64,000 nucleotides of DNA from Marinomonas algicola. Lineage in GTDB: Bacteria > Pseudomonadota > Gammaproteobacteria > Pseudomonadales > Marinomonadaceae. Shown here piece after piece: positions 26,902 to 36,965 of the stretch. Location: the NCBI RefSeq assembly GCF_014805825.1, contig NZ_CP061941.1:1240001-1304000 (forward strand), in the 5' to 3' direction. The position numbers and the translations under genes are program-made. The notes under the pieces were generated by a model. It searched no databases. It saw nothing but the letters and a program-made list of their open reading frames with translations, and was not told the DNA's origin. Position 1 is the stretch's first letter. Every line of letters begins with the position of its first letter.

Positions 26902-29900
26902 TTAGATATAGTTGTGTTGCAATGATGCTTTAGTGAGTTTTTCTATTAATAAATACACCTCATCAGACGTGTTTTTTTTGGTTAATTTAATTAATAGTTC
27001 TTTTATTTTTTCAGGTAAAGGTTCTTGTCTATTATCTAGCAAAATGTTTGATATTTTACATACTTCAGGTGAGTTTTCCTTTGAAAATTCATGGTCTTTA
27101 TTGCATAAAGAAATTGCATGAAGGTGAGATATCCATAGGAATGGGAACTCAAAGCGAGAAGAAATATTACTCCATGCCAGTAGGGATTTTTTTAAATACT
27201 CTCCAGATGATTTATAGTCCCCTTGTGAAAAATAAAACCAAGATATGTTGGCTAGGGAAACGGCAGCATAATCATCCATATTAGTTTCTATAGAAAGCGC
27301 CAACGATTGTTCAGAAAATTTCTTTGAAGAATCGAACTCTCTCATTAAGCGATAATTAACAGCAAGATAGGCACAGCATCTCGTTTGTAATACTTTATCA
27401 TGAAACTGTTCTGCCAGTTTCAATGCTGACAAAATTTTAGAGGGTGCTTCTTTAAATTGTTTGGCTCGGGTTAATGTGAATCCCAAAGCGAAAAGAGAGT
27501 GCGCATAAAGACTGGAGTCTTCACATAACGATGAATATTTTACTGCTTTTTTTGCAATGTTAATTTCATTACTATCTAAATTAAATCTTTTTTTCCTGAA
27601 CTGTATGTGTAATTTATCATCGTAATATTTTGCAATTTGCTTATTATCGCCAATTTTTTCAATAACCGGTTCAACTTCCGATAAAATGGGCTCCATTGAT
27701 TTTGTATTCCCTAACCAATAATGAACATACAGAACCGCGCTTTGTATGTCTAGCCACACTTTCCACCAAGAAGATTGGGTCGGCGTTTCGGAATGGGGGG
27801 ATTTTAACAACGAGTCGTTGGCACTTTCATAATGAAACAAAGCATCGTCATGCTGGTGTACGACTTCGTATGTTTTACCAAGCGCAATTTGGTTAATGGC
27901 TTGTCGCTCATAGTCTTTGTCGTCTTGAAGCATGCCGATCAGGTCAGGGAAATAACGGCGTGCGTTTTCATGTTGCCCGTCTCTACTTAGGCTAGAGGCC
28001 AACCCTTCTAATATGTTTTTCAGTAAGGGGCGATCGTACGTAGCCGATTCATCTGCTTCATAGGATAGCAACGCTTTTTGGTAAAGGTTTATGGCGTCAT
28101 TCACGGCAAAGGTTAAATTGGCTTCGGTGGCCGCTTTATAGTACCAATGGCTTGCCTGAGCATGTTGCAATGCTTTTTCGTAATGTTGTGCCAATTCACT
28201 GGCGATAAAACGGTCATGGGTGTCGGCGGTGGTCACAATGGCCGCGGCAATTTGCTCATGCAGTGCAGGCCTTGACTGGCTGTCAATGCTGTCGTAACTG
28301 GCATCTCGAACTAATGCATGCTTAAAAATGTAGCGATCACCGGCCACATGCCGCTGTTGAATAATAAGCTGGTTTTCAATCAGTTCAGATAAATCATTCT
28401 GCACTTGCAGTTCACTAAAATGAGAGGCCGTGACCAGTCTGTCGTAGTCAAACTGTCTCCCGATAGTGGCGGCAAGTTGCAGTGTATCTTTTGCGTAAAT
28501 GAGCCCATCAACTTTTTGTTGGATCGACTCTCGTAAACTTTTCGGTATGCTGTCAATGTGTTCAGGATCAACAAATTCGATGGTTTTGTTGTGCGGGTTG
28601 CTGTTATTTGGCCTGCTATTGTCCGTAGCGCTATTTTGGGTAGAAACGTGCACCAGGTTTTGACGTTTTAACATGGATACCAGCTCTTCAATAAAGAGTG
28701 GTATGCCATCGGTACGGCTTATTAACGTAGACATGACTTGCGTGGAGACGTCCACCCCGTCAAAGAGTTCAGAAATAAAGGCTTGTGTGTCCTCTAGTGT
28801 GAGCGGCTCAAGAAGCAGTGCGTCGATAGGATGGTGTTGTAACCTAGCAGGAATTGTCTGGCGGGACGTGGTGACAATGGCTGGTTTGAACGCACGGCGA
28901 TCGGTGTCGAGGGTGCTTGTTGTGCTATTGTCTTCCATCAAATAGGCGATGAAGTCTAATGTTGTCGGGTCAGCCCAGTGTATGTCTTCAAAAATATAGA
29001 GGGCATTTTGGGCATTATGGTGGCTATTTTTCGGCTGCGTGATGGATAATAGGTAGGCTAGGCCTTCAAAAAGCAGTGATTTTTGTACCTTGGTATCCAG
29101 TGTTGATAGCTTCAGTGTCTCAAGGTCGTCAATGCTTAGCCACGCCGCTAATATGGTCGTTATGTCAGATTGGCTGCCAATAAACGTCCCTTTATTAATC
29201 AGCGATTCCAGCTGAACACCTTGCTTTTCTTCTTTATTAAATACCGTGTTAAGTAAGCTTTTTACAAGGGAGATGACTGGGTATAAGGCGTTATTAATGT
29301 ATTCCGGTAAAGATTGAAAAATGGTCTGAGAACGAGAAGACTCTAAGCGTCTAAATTCATGAATTAAACGAGACTTACCAATACCGGCTTCGCCGTAAAG
29401 GTGAAGGGATTTTTTAGGCCATGCGGTTGAGGCGTGTTCTGCGTTATCGTCCTGAACCATGGTTTCGGCTAACGCGTTTCGTAAACTCGCTAATTCTTGT
29501 GTGCGGCCAATTAAGTCGCTGGAATTTCTAGTGCCACGTATAAAGCCAAAGGCCTCGATTATTCGTTCGGCTTTGAGTTTTACGTTTGGTATCTGAGCTT
29601 TTTTATGTTTTTCTGTCGCATCGTCAAATTGGTAATAGGGCGCTAGAATCGCCTTAGTATCCAGTGAGCAAAGAATGCTTTTATTGTTTCCTAAATACGC
29701 TAAGTCCGTTGCGCAATGATTCGCAAACCCATCTGGAACCTGACTACCGCGTTTTAATAACATGTCGCTGTGGATGCCAATATTCAGTTCAAACGCGCAG
29801 CCATGGAGAGCGTTCATCATTGGCTGTTGCTTGTTTGCCAAACTGATAATGTCTAACGCTGTACGTGCGGCTAAGCGGGCATCATGATCGCTGGCTGTGG

Positions 29901-31116
29901 GGTGTCCAAAATAAAATAATGTCATGTCACTTAAGTTGCCGACATGGAAGCCCCCATATCGTCTTGCTATATCAATGCATTGACTACGAGTGGCATGGAA
30001 AAACGTTTCAATAACACTTAAATTTGAGTGCGCTTCTTCTAATCCTTTGACTCGCATTCTAAGGGCTAGAGTCGTTATTTGCTTTCTTTCGGTGATCTGG
30101 CTGGTATCCACTGGAATGAAACTTGGATCATCTTTTCTAAGAACCAATGTGGCGTCGGTATTATCATGCTCAGAGTCGAATGTACTCGATGGTTTTTTTG
30201 CGCTGATGGGCAAAATTAAGCCAACGAGATTGCTGATCACTAATTGATCTAACTGGCGGTAAAGTTCTTCCGCGCTGCTAACTCGCTCACTGGCATTTTT
30301 GCGCAATACGGTTTGTAACAAGTGACCTAGCGGGTGCGACAATAAAGTAGAAGGGATTGGGACGGCGGTATCGCTTAAATGTTTGTGATAGGTTTCAGCC
30401 GCACTGGAGCCGTAGATGGCCGGCTCGCCTGTTAGACATTCGAGAAAAACTAACCCCCATAAGTAGAGGTCCGAGCTAAATGTGGCCAGCTCGCCGCGTA
30501 ACTGCTCTGGTGAGCAATAGGTTGGTGTACCAATAGACTCTTGTGTCATGGTCAACATTTGGTAGTCTTCAGCTCTTTGACCAAGCGTGAGCGTACTGAT
30601 ACCAAAATCGAGTAATTTAACGTGTGCTTTGACCCCTGATAAGGAGAGCATAATGTTCGATGGTTTTATATCTCGATGAATAATGCCTTGTTTATGGGCA
30701 TGAACCAGCGCATCGAGCACCTGCAGCATGATGTGATAGGTTTCTTCAACATCGAGTGCGCCTTTTAGTTTTATGTATTCGTTGAGAGAGGTTCCATCAA
30801 CGAATTCAAATACACTGAAAACATTGGTGTTATTAACGCTGCCCTTATCGAGTAAGCGAACAATATTTGGATGAGAGAGTTGGCAAACAAAATCACATTC
30901 TCTTTCAAAACGCGCTATTTGACGTTGTCTGTCCTTGTCGTCAGCGTGTTTTTCTAAATGAAGAAACTTGATGGCGACACTTTGATTTGTCTTTTGGTGT
31001 GTTGCGTGATAAACAACACCAAACCCTCCTTGGCCAATTTGCCGCTCTAACGTATATTCATCTGATTGAAATTGTTGAGCAATGTTTGTATGGTCTGGTG
31101 TTGTTAGTTCTGACAT
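26902..31116 (-). CDS. Ser/Thr protein kinase with cyclase-like, AAA and TPR domains
   Basis: A 1404-aa multidomain signalling protein. Residues 21-300 are an intact Hanks kinase: GQGGFG (28-33), K50, HRDIKPSN (147-154) and DFG (170-172). Residues about 345-530 resemble a class III nucleotide-cyclase fold without obvious catalytic residues. A STAND-type ATPase follows, with GRTQEL (537-542) and P-loop GEAGIGKS (575-582), and the last 500 residues are TPR-like helical repeats. It should phosphorylate Ser/Thr after sensing through the ATPase-TPR part. The FHA-domain gene ends four bases upstream, so the kinase and a phosphothreonine reader are co-expressed. Confidence 0.88.
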   Translation of the reverse strand: MSELTTPDHTNIAQQFQSDEYTLERQIGQGGFGVVYHATHQKTNQSVAIKFLHLEKHADDKDRQRQIARFERECDFVCQLSHPNIVRLLDKGSVNNTNVFSVFEFVDGTSLNEYIKLKGALDVEETYHIMLQVLDALVHAHKQGIIHRDIKPSNIMLSLSGVKAHVKLLDFGISTLTLGQRAEDYQMLTMTQESIGTPTYCSPEQLRGELATFSSDLYLWGLVFLECLTGEPAIYGSSAAETYHKHLSDTAVPIPSTLLSHPLGHLLQTVLRKNASERVSSAEELYRQLDQLVISNLVGLILPISAKKPSSTFDSEHDNTDATLVLRKDDPSFIPVDTSQITERKQITTLALRMRVKGLEEAHSNLSVIETFFHATRSQCIDIARRYGGFHVGNLSDMTLFYFGHPTASDHDARLAARTALDIISLANKQQPMMNALHGCAFELNIGIHSDMLLKRGSQVPDGFANHCATDLAYLGNNKSILCSLDTKAILAPYYQFDDATEKHKKAQIPNVKLKAERIIEAFGFIRGTRNSSDLIGRTQELASLRNALAETMVQDDNAEHASTAWPKKSLHLYGEAGIGKSRLIHEFRRLESSRSQTIFQSLPEYINNALYPVISLVKSLLNTVFNKEEKQGVQLESLINKGTFIGSQSDITTILAAWLSIDDLETLKLSTLDTKVQKSLLFEGLAYLLSITQPKNSHHNAQNALYIFEDIHWADPTTLDFIAYLMEDNSTTSTLDTDRRAFKPAIVTTSRQTIPARLQHHPIDALLLEPLTLEDTQAFISELFDGVDVSTQVMSTLISRTDGIPLFIEELVSMLKRQNLVHVSTQNSATDNSRPNNSNPHNKTIEFVDPEHIDSIPKSLRESIQQKVDGLIYAKDTLQLAATIGRQFDYDRLVTASHFSELQVQNDLSELIENQLIIQQRHVAGDRYIFKHALVRDASYDSIDSQSRPALHEQIAAAIVTTADTHDRFIASELAQHYEKALQHAQASHWYYKAATEANLTFAVNDAINLYQKALLSYEADESATYDRPLLKNILEGLASSLSRDGQHENARRYFPDLIGMLQDDKDYERQAINQIALGKTYEVVHQHDDALFHYESANDSLLKSPHSETPTQSSWWKVWLDIQSAVLYVHYWLGNTKSMEPILSEVEPVIEKIGDNKQIAKYYDDKLHIQFRKKRFNLDSNEINIAKKAVKYSSLCEDSSLYAHSLFALGFTLTRAKQFKEAPSKILSALKLAEQFHDKVLQTRCCAYLAVNYRLMREFDSSKKFSEQSLALSIETNMDDYAAVSLANISWFYFSQGDYKSSGEYLKKSLLAWSNISSRFEFPFLWISHLHAISLCNKDHEFSKENSPEVCKISNILLDNRQEPLPEKIKELLIKLTKKNTSDEVYLLIEKLTKASLQHNYI

Positions 31117-31120
31117 GGTA

Positions 31121-32161
31121 TCAATGGCAACCTATATTTGCTTCTTGTTTATTCCCTTTCTTAATGATTATTTTTGACGCATTCAGCCTTACTTCACCGT
31201 CCTTGAGTTGAACTAATTGACATGCATCAAAGCCACTAAAGCTGATACTGTCTCTTAGGCGAGTGCGTAATCTATGCAGTCTAATGCGAGCATTATCTGG
31301 CTCTATGCCTAATTCTTTAGAAAGGTCATTTAAATTGATCCAGCCTTGATTGTTTTCTGCATAACCTTGCGATCGATCATCAATGGATTTACGTGCTAGG
31401 CATAACATAAGATAGAGTTGGCTCTGAATTCGAGTTCCTTCAATGACAGAGGTTTGAATTGAATCATGGATTGATAACTTAACTTCTTCTTCGTCATCAG
31501 ATACCTCTAAACGAAACTCCAAATCATCTAAGGATTGAGCGATTGGTCTGTTTTGAACTGTTTTATATTCTATATGATTATATTGCAAGCAATATGGGCG
31601 ACCTTCTATGTTGACTATTTCGCTGTCTTGAAGGCAGAGATTGTGCTGGTTATCAATAAGGTGCCATTGATCATTTTTATAATGCATGGTGCATTTGTCA
31701 GAGATGAAGGTCATGGGCTTTTGTAAATAGATAGGAGAATAATTTTTTTGAATATTCACCATCATATCGCAGGGCTCGTTGCTGTTGATCATGGTGAAAC
31801 TTTCACCTGTCTTTGAAGAAAACACAATCACATCGTTCTCTTTCAGCGGATAAATTTGTGCCTTTATAAGTTTATGTTCATTAACCCAAATGCCATTGGT
31901 GCTCTTGTCTTCAATAAACCAGCTGTTGTCTTTCCAAAAGATAATCGCATGGATACGTGAAATATCACTACGAGTTAGGTGAGTGTGGCAGTTATCTGCG
32001 CGCCCGAAGGTATGATAGGTTCGTAGGTGGACGTTATGTCCTGAAGATGATTGCAGAGCGCCACTTTTGGTGGGCCGTTTAGATACGTGATAAGACTCCA
32101 AGAATGGCATGCTAGTGTTATTTGCATGAGATGATGCTTCAAAGCTCTTTACATTTGGCAT
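31121..32161 (-). CDS. FHA-domain winged-helix regulator
   Basis: A 346-aa protein with an N-terminal forkhead-associated domain (about residues 43-120: GR at 53-54, SRIH at 68-71, NG at 89-90), which binds phosphothreonine peptides, and a C-terminal winged-helix segment (residues about 255-335, GWINLNDLSKELGI then NARIRLHRLRTRLRD) like those of OmpR/SARP-type regulators. It is first in an operon with the Ser/Thr kinase, and so is probably a transcription factor controlled by that kinase. The target genes are unknown; the downstream YcaO-TfuA genes are candidates. Confidence 0.8.
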   Translation of the reverse strand: MPNVKSFEASSHANNTSMPFLESYHVSKRPTKSGALQSSSGHNVHLRTYHTFGRADNCHTHLTRSDISRIHAIIFWKDNSWFIEDKSTNGIWVNEHKLIKAQIYPLKENDVIVFSSKTGESFTMINSNEPCDMMVNIQKNYSPIYLQKPMTFISDKCTMHYKNDQWHLIDNQHNLCLQDSEIVNIEGRPYCLQYNHIEYKTVQNRPIAQSLDDLEFRLEVSDDEEEVKLSIHDSIQTSVIEGTRIQSQLYLMLCLARKSIDDRSQGYAENNQGWINLNDLSKELGIEPDNARIRLHRLRTRLRDSISFSGFDACQLVQLKDGEVRLNASKIIIKKGNKQEANIGCH

Positions 32162-32494
32162 AATGACAGATCCTTTTGATATCTATTTAAACACGATAAA
32201 ATTATGGATTTCCGTAGTTGAAAAGGCTAATCTCACCGTATTATTACGCAGCGCTAACTTTAGCTACAGGTTTATGTTTTTATATAGCACTAATCATTTC
32301 TAGTTTCTAGTATCAAACCCTGCTTGTCTACCGCTTTTAATATTAAAAAATAATTTTTTGCTTTTATACTGATTTGGTTGAATTGTGTACGCTAGTGTAA
32401 TGGCATTCTATTGAAATTGTGTTACAAGGAATGGTTAAATAGAGGGTTGTTTAACGAGTCTAGAGCATGAGTATTTGGTCATTACTTGCGACGA
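32162..32494 (-). other. intergenic region, 333 bases, no gene
   Basis: A+T-rich stretch upstream of the FHA-kinase operon and downstream of the HD-GYP gene, both on the minus strand. It should contain the operon's promoter. I see no coding frame or strong hairpin. Confidence 0.5.
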
Positions 32495-35347
32495 TTATTC
32501 TGATTTTTTCAAGATTTTTTGTTTATCAATAAAGTCAATTTGTTGAGGTTTCAAGTAAGATTTTGCATAGTCAAGATAGACCTCAGATTCAATAAAGAAA
32601 TAAAACGTTTCTTTATCAATGTGTTGGTTTTTTACCATAGAGGCTAATATTCCTAAGCTTTCTGAGAGGGTTTTGGCTTCTTTATAAGGACGGTCAGCCG
32701 AGGTGAGTGCTTCAAAGACATCGGCGATCGTCATTATTTTCTCAGCAACGCTTAATTCCCCCGCTTTTAATCGTCTTGGGTAGCCTTTTCCGTCCACACG
32801 CTCGTGGTGATTGCCTGCAATATCTGGCACTCTTTTTAAATCGTCTGGTAAGGGCAAGGTGGACAGCATTCTAATGGTTTGAACGCTGTGGTCGTTAATC
32901 GTAAAACGTTGTTCGGTGGTAAGCGTGCCATGTTTCACGGAGAGATTATAAAGTTCACCTAAGTTATTTTCGTATTCAGGCAGTTCCATATCAAACCCCC
33001 AGACATTGTTAGGGTTGTCTTTTTCTACAGGAGGGCGTTTCTCATTCCATAAAATAAGATGTTCCGGTTTATCATCCAGCAGTTTTTCTAAAGCGGGCAA
33101 ACGTTCAACGTTCATGGGTAATCTTTCTTTTTCAGCTCTCGAAAGTCCCATCGATGCATCGAAGTGACGCCACCATGTTTTTTGTGAGATTGTTTTCAGG
33201 CGCTCTATGCCATCTTTTGAAAAGTTTTCGCTGCCTATATTGGCTTGGGATATAAATTCGAAATCTTGTTTTAATTGATCTTGAGTTTGGTTTTTCTTTT
33301 TCAGAAGATGGGCTTCATTCTGATGGTCTAACCGACCTTTTAAATACTCTATTTCTGCGTCTCTCCAGAGAACGTCGAATCGAGTGCGTATTTCATGAAT
33401 ACGATTATAGAGCGCCTCTAATTTTGTCGATTTGTCTACTATGTGTTCCGGGGTAATGATTTTGCCACAATCATGCAGCCATGCGCCTATGTGGAACTCT
33501 CTTTTTTCTTGTTTGGACATTTTGAAGCGTTTGTAAGGGCCTGCTTCTGTTTTCTCTGCGGCGTTTATCATCATTTCCGCCAGTGTTGGGACTCTTTTAC
33601 AATGGTTACCCGTATGATGTGATTTTTCATCTACAGCATCGGCGAGTAGTTTTACAATAGAATCAATAAATGTGTTTTGAGATTCGATGTTGTTTCGTGT
33701 TTCTATGGCCGTTCCAACGGCCCCAGATACTTCCTGCACAAAACGCTGAAAGGAATCATCCCGTAGCATGTGTTTTTTGTCTAATAAGACTAATACGCCA
33801 AGCAGTTTATCTTGGCGATCTAACAGCGGGATAATAAAGAGAGACGCTTTATCTTCTTGGTTAAAAATTAGCCTAAATTCATCTTGAATGTCTTTATTCT
33901 CGAGGCTTTTACAGCGGATCATCTGCTGTAAAAGGCTCGTATTATGTGTGGTGGTTAAGGCAAATTCAGTGGCTTCTTTGCTTCGAAGGTAAACCGCGCC
34001 CCCTTTGCATTCTGTAATGGATACCAAATGAGACAGTACTTTTGCTAACATTTTTTCTAAATCTGGGTCTCTTGCTAACTCTTTTGAAATAGATTGAAAC
34101 TCTCTAATAGTAGACGCCATTTTTTGAGTTGATTTCGCCAGTGTATTTACTTCTTTAATAAAGGAATTTACGGCGATAGTATGACTGAAATCGAAATTTC
34201 CTAAGGCATTCACCTCGTTAGCTAAACGTTTCAAAGGCCTTGAAATGAGGAGCCCAAGAATCCAGCCAAAGAGGAGTAATACAAGAATGACAATCAAGGA
34301 CACTTTGATCTGAGTGATTAAATGACGGTTGGATTTTTCAAATAAGTCTGCTTCTTTTACTGCAAAGAGGAGAGACAGAGGCGTTGCTTGGTTTTTATCA
34401 ATATCAATTTTTATTCCGAACCAAGTATTATTGTTATCGTTTAAACGTATAAGTGTGTTAAAGGGTTGTTTATGATCGGCTAAAAAACTGAGTGCCGGTT
34501 GTTGTAGTTCATCTAATTTAGCCAGTCTTAAGCCATCATTATCTGATTTAATTAAGTCCTTGGTGATTGGGTAGCCAATCACATTATTCTCAGGGTCAGT
34601 AAGCGCAATAACAGTGTGTTCCGATGGTTGTAAAGATTGCATAATGGATGAAAAATCTTTTATTGAGGCGTCTAACCCAACCACCGAACGTGTTTTGTTG
34701 TTTTTTAACGCGACGGTTATGCCGGCTTCTTGAGTGGTGAAAAACACATAAGGTGTTGTAACGACGATGTCTTCTGAGCGTTGAGCTTTTTGAAACCAAG
34801 GGCGTAATCTTGGGTCGTATTGATAATCTTTAGGATGTCTTGTTTCTATTAATACCAAGTTTTCATCATAGAATAACCAGTTAGGTTCTGCTGTTGAATG
34901 GCCGGTGTTATTTTCAATACTTTGCAGTAAAAAAGACGCTCTTGAAGGCGCATTTAACTGGCTTTTTGCTTTAGGCTTCAAATGCCGTAACAAGAAAAAG
35001 TCACCGTTCTCATAGCCAACATACACTGAGCTCAGTATTGGCAAGCTTTTTAAGACCGTAAAGAGCACAGGCAGTCTGTCTAATCGTTGTTCAAGTGTGT
35101 CGAGAGTGGTTATTGGATCAAGCTCAAGCAGTTGAATTGTGTTTTGGATCGGGTGTGTTACTTGCTCTAATTGAAGGTTGATTGTTTTAGCCACATGCTT
35201 TGCACTGTCTTCAACATGTGAAACCAGTACATCTCGATTGCTAAAAAAAGATTGAGTCGTTAGAAAAACAGCCAGCATTAACATGCATAAAACGATAACA
35301 GAGCTTACTAACAACTGAACGCTAATACCTTTTGTGGCATTTTTCAT
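32495..35347 (-). CDS. membrane HD-GYP phosphodiesterase with dCache, HAMP and GAF
   Basis: A 950-aa sensor predicted to degrade cyclic di-GMP. An N-terminal helix (about 11-30) and a second helix near 345-365 bracket a periplasmic dCache-like sensor. A HAMP linker, a GAF domain (about 425-560) and the HD-GYP domain follow. The metal site is complete: HTGNHCKRV, the HD pair in WLHDCGKI, and HHERVDGKGYP. An insertion of roughly 150 residues separates the HD pair from the GYP segment, longer than in typical members. It stands alone, preceded by an 11-bp hairpin next to the ribosome site. Confidence 0.88.
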   Translation of the reverse strand: MKNATKGISVQLLVSSVIVLCMLMLAVFLTTQSFFSNRDVLVSHVEDSAKHVAKTINLQLEQVTHPIQNTIQLLELDPITTLDTLEQRLDRLPVLFTVLKSLPILSSVYVGYENGDFFLLRHLKPKAKSQLNAPSRASFLLQSIENNTGHSTAEPNWLFYDENLVLIETRHPKDYQYDPRLRPWFQKAQRSEDIVVTTPYVFFTTQEAGITVALKNNKTRSVVGLDASIKDFSSIMQSLQPSEHTVIALTDPENNVIGYPITKDLIKSDNDGLRLAKLDELQQPALSFLADHKQPFNTLIRLNDNNNTWFGIKIDIDKNQATPLSLLFAVKEADLFEKSNRHLITQIKVSLIVILVLLLFGWILGLLISRPLKRLANEVNALGNFDFSHTIAVNSFIKEVNTLAKSTQKMASTIREFQSISKELARDPDLEKMLAKVLSHLVSITECKGGAVYLRSKEATEFALTTTHNTSLLQQMIRCKSLENKDIQDEFRLIFNQEDKASLFIIPLLDRQDKLLGVLVLLDKKHMLRDDSFQRFVQEVSGAVGTAIETRNNIESQNTFIDSIVKLLADAVDEKSHHTGNHCKRVPTLAEMMINAAEKTEAGPYKRFKMSKQEKREFHIGAWLHDCGKIITPEHIVDKSTKLEALYNRIHEIRTRFDVLWRDAEIEYLKGRLDHQNEAHLLKKKNQTQDQLKQDFEFISQANIGSENFSKDGIERLKTISQKTWWRHFDASMGLSRAEKERLPMNVERLPALEKLLDDKPEHLILWNEKRPPVEKDNPNNVWGFDMELPEYENNLGELYNLSVKHGTLTTEQRFTINDHSVQTIRMLSTLPLPDDLKRVPDIAGNHHERVDGKGYPRRLKAGELSVAEKIMTIADVFEALTSADRPYKEAKTLSESLGILASMVKNQHIDKETFYFFIESEVYLDYAKSYLKPQQIDFIDKQKILKKSE

Positions 35348-35359
35348 GCTAATCCTTTT

Positions 35360-35390
35360 AGAGCTAAGATTTTTAAATTATCTTAGCTCT
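35360..35390 (-). promoter_or_regulatory. hairpin in the 5' leader of the HD-GYP gene
   Basis: AGAGCTAAGAT (35360-35370) pairs perfectly with ATCTTAGCTCT (35380-35390). On the minus strand it is followed at once by AAAAGGA and the start codon, not by a T run, so it may shape translation rather than end transcription. Confidence 0.45.
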
Positions 35391-35472
35391 CTTTTCATAT
35401 TTTTTAAAAGGATTAATTAGTCATTTATTTCATTTCTATTCTTGTTAGGGAAACTATAACGCAAGTGCCTGA

Positions 35473-36309
35473 TCAAGCTTGCTTGTTTTTCTGCTTTTTA
35501 ATTTCAATTGAAATAATTTTAAGAAGCGATTTTCTTTCAATGTAATTACAAGATATTAATCTCGATGACGCTACAGGTAAACGCCAGCGTTGAATTTCTC
35601 TTTTAAGCTCTTTGGTGGTGAGATGTGGGTTTTCTTTACAATAGGCTTCAATAAAGGTGTGAATAATCAGTTTTCTAAAGAGAATAATGACTATTTTTAA
35701 GTAAAGGGGAATGTTGTTTGCGATCGAGGAAACTTGGAATTGAATAATAGCCAGTGTTAAATCGGCTATTTTGGGCCCTCGTGCTACGCCGCCCCAATCA
35801 ATTATGTGCAAATTATTCTCCGCTATCATGATATTTCCAAAATGAAAATCACCATGGCAGAGGTCGTTGCCATCTTCTAGAGTCGATAAATAATTAATGA
35901 TCATCTTCTTTTCTGATGGGGTTAATAAAATAGTTTGATTTATCCTATCGGCTAGTTGCTCCTTAAAAGACGCTAAACCCATGGTGCTAAGTTGGTGAAC
36001 ACTTTCGAAGAGTTGGGCGGAACATTTTACATGTGTTATTAATTTAAATGGAGATTTAGACACGTCTTCAATTAGTGTGAGCCCACGTATTTTTTGGAAA
36101 ATAATGCCTTGTTGAGACCCCACTTTAACCAGGTCATAAACGGCCGGAGTACGAATACCCAGTTTATTTATTTCGTGAGAAGCATCAAATTCATATTGAG
36201 CGACTTTAGGGTCTATATGTTTATGGAAAAGTTTTAAAACATAATTTTTTCGATATTCATATACATTTGCGCAATGCCCCGATCCAATGACTTTACCAAA
36301 ATGCATCAT
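35473..36309 (-). CDS. APH-fold phosphotransferase family protein
   Basis: A 278-aa kinase-like protein of the aminoglycoside/choline phosphotransferase fold. The glycine loop GSGHCANVYEY is at the start, VLKLF carries the ATP lysine, the catalytic loop is CHGDFHFGNIMI and the metal aspartate is in IIDWGGVARGP. All key residues look intact. The substrate is unknown; C-terminal residues are basic. It is divergent from the peptide-secretion cluster, 187 bases away, and could belong to it or to the neighbouring signalling genes. Confidence 0.75.
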   Translation of the reverse strand: MMHFGKVIGSGHCANVYEYRKNYVLKLFHKHIDPKVAQYEFDASHEINKLGIRTPAVYDLVKVGSQQGIIFQKIRGLTLIEDVSKSPFKLITHVKCSAQLFESVHQLSTMGLASFKEQLADRINQTILLTPSEKKMIINYLSTLEDGNDLCHGDFHFGNIMIAENNLHIIDWGGVARGPKIADLTLAIIQFQVSSIANNIPLYLKIVIILFRKLIIHTFIEAYCKENPHLTTKELKREIQRWRLPVASSRLISCNYIERKSLLKIISIEIKKQKNKQA

Positions 36310-36496
36310 GATTGCCCCTCAATCCTTTGAGATTATGTTTTTTCAAAAGAAAGTAATGTTTTTCGTTTTAGATGTCAAATATAGAATTGTTTTGATTGTG
36401 ATTTAAAAGTTATAACGATATTATTTTTTATTATTGACAGAGATAGGATTAATAATTAACCTATTTGAACGTTAAATTTACAAGGACGTAAAGATA

Positions 36497-36928
36497 ATGA
36501 TGTACAACACTCATAAATCGCTTTTACCTACTGTTAAAGATGTAAATGAACTCTCCTTTTGGCAAGCATTAGGAGTGTCTTCTATGCTGGTATCTTGTCA
36601 TGTCGATTATTCTAAAATGATGGTGCTGGATCTATTCGAACTAATCAATAAGTCTATTAAAAACCAAGAACTCATTTTGTTTTTTAATCATGAGAATAAG
36701 CCTACTTTTATGGCCGTTTACTCTACTTTATTAAGTGATTGGGATGCTTCTATTATGATAAAAAGTAATAGTGATGATGTCATATTATTTGAAAATATTA
36801 TTTCACCTTTTTCCTCTCCAATACATTGTTATCGATTCCTTAAGTTTTACTGTCAGAAAAACTCAATTCCATCAATGCAAGCCTATGTTTTGGCGTTAGA
36901 AAAAAAATCTGTTAGAAAAATTTGGTAA
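36497..36928 (+). CDS. HlyC-like acyltransferase paralogue, catalytic residues lost
   Basis: A 143-aa protein that aligns without gaps over its first 65 residues with the next gene, a HlyC-type toxin-activating lysine acyltransferase. The alignment FWQALGVSSMLVSCHVDYSK against FETSLGMCVWLLSQSEYHKK puts Tyr where the catalytic His should be, and LFENIISPF against LFHDYIAPW puts Asn where the catalytic Asp should be. It is therefore probably a non-catalytic partner, perhaps forming a heterodimer with the active paralogue, since known HlyC-family enzymes can dimerise. AAGGA lies 10 bases before ATG 36497. Its assignment rests on the comparison with its neighbour. Confidence 0.65.
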   Translation: MMYNTHKSLLPTVKDVNELSFWQALGVSSMLVSCHVDYSKMMVLDLFELINKSIKNQELILFFNHENKPTFMAVYSTLLSDWDASIMIKSNSDDVILFENIISPFSSPIHCYRFLKFYCQKNSIPSMQAYVLALEKKSVRKIW

Positions 36929-36965
36929 TGTAAATAATATTAATCGGATGATAAAAGGTGAATCA

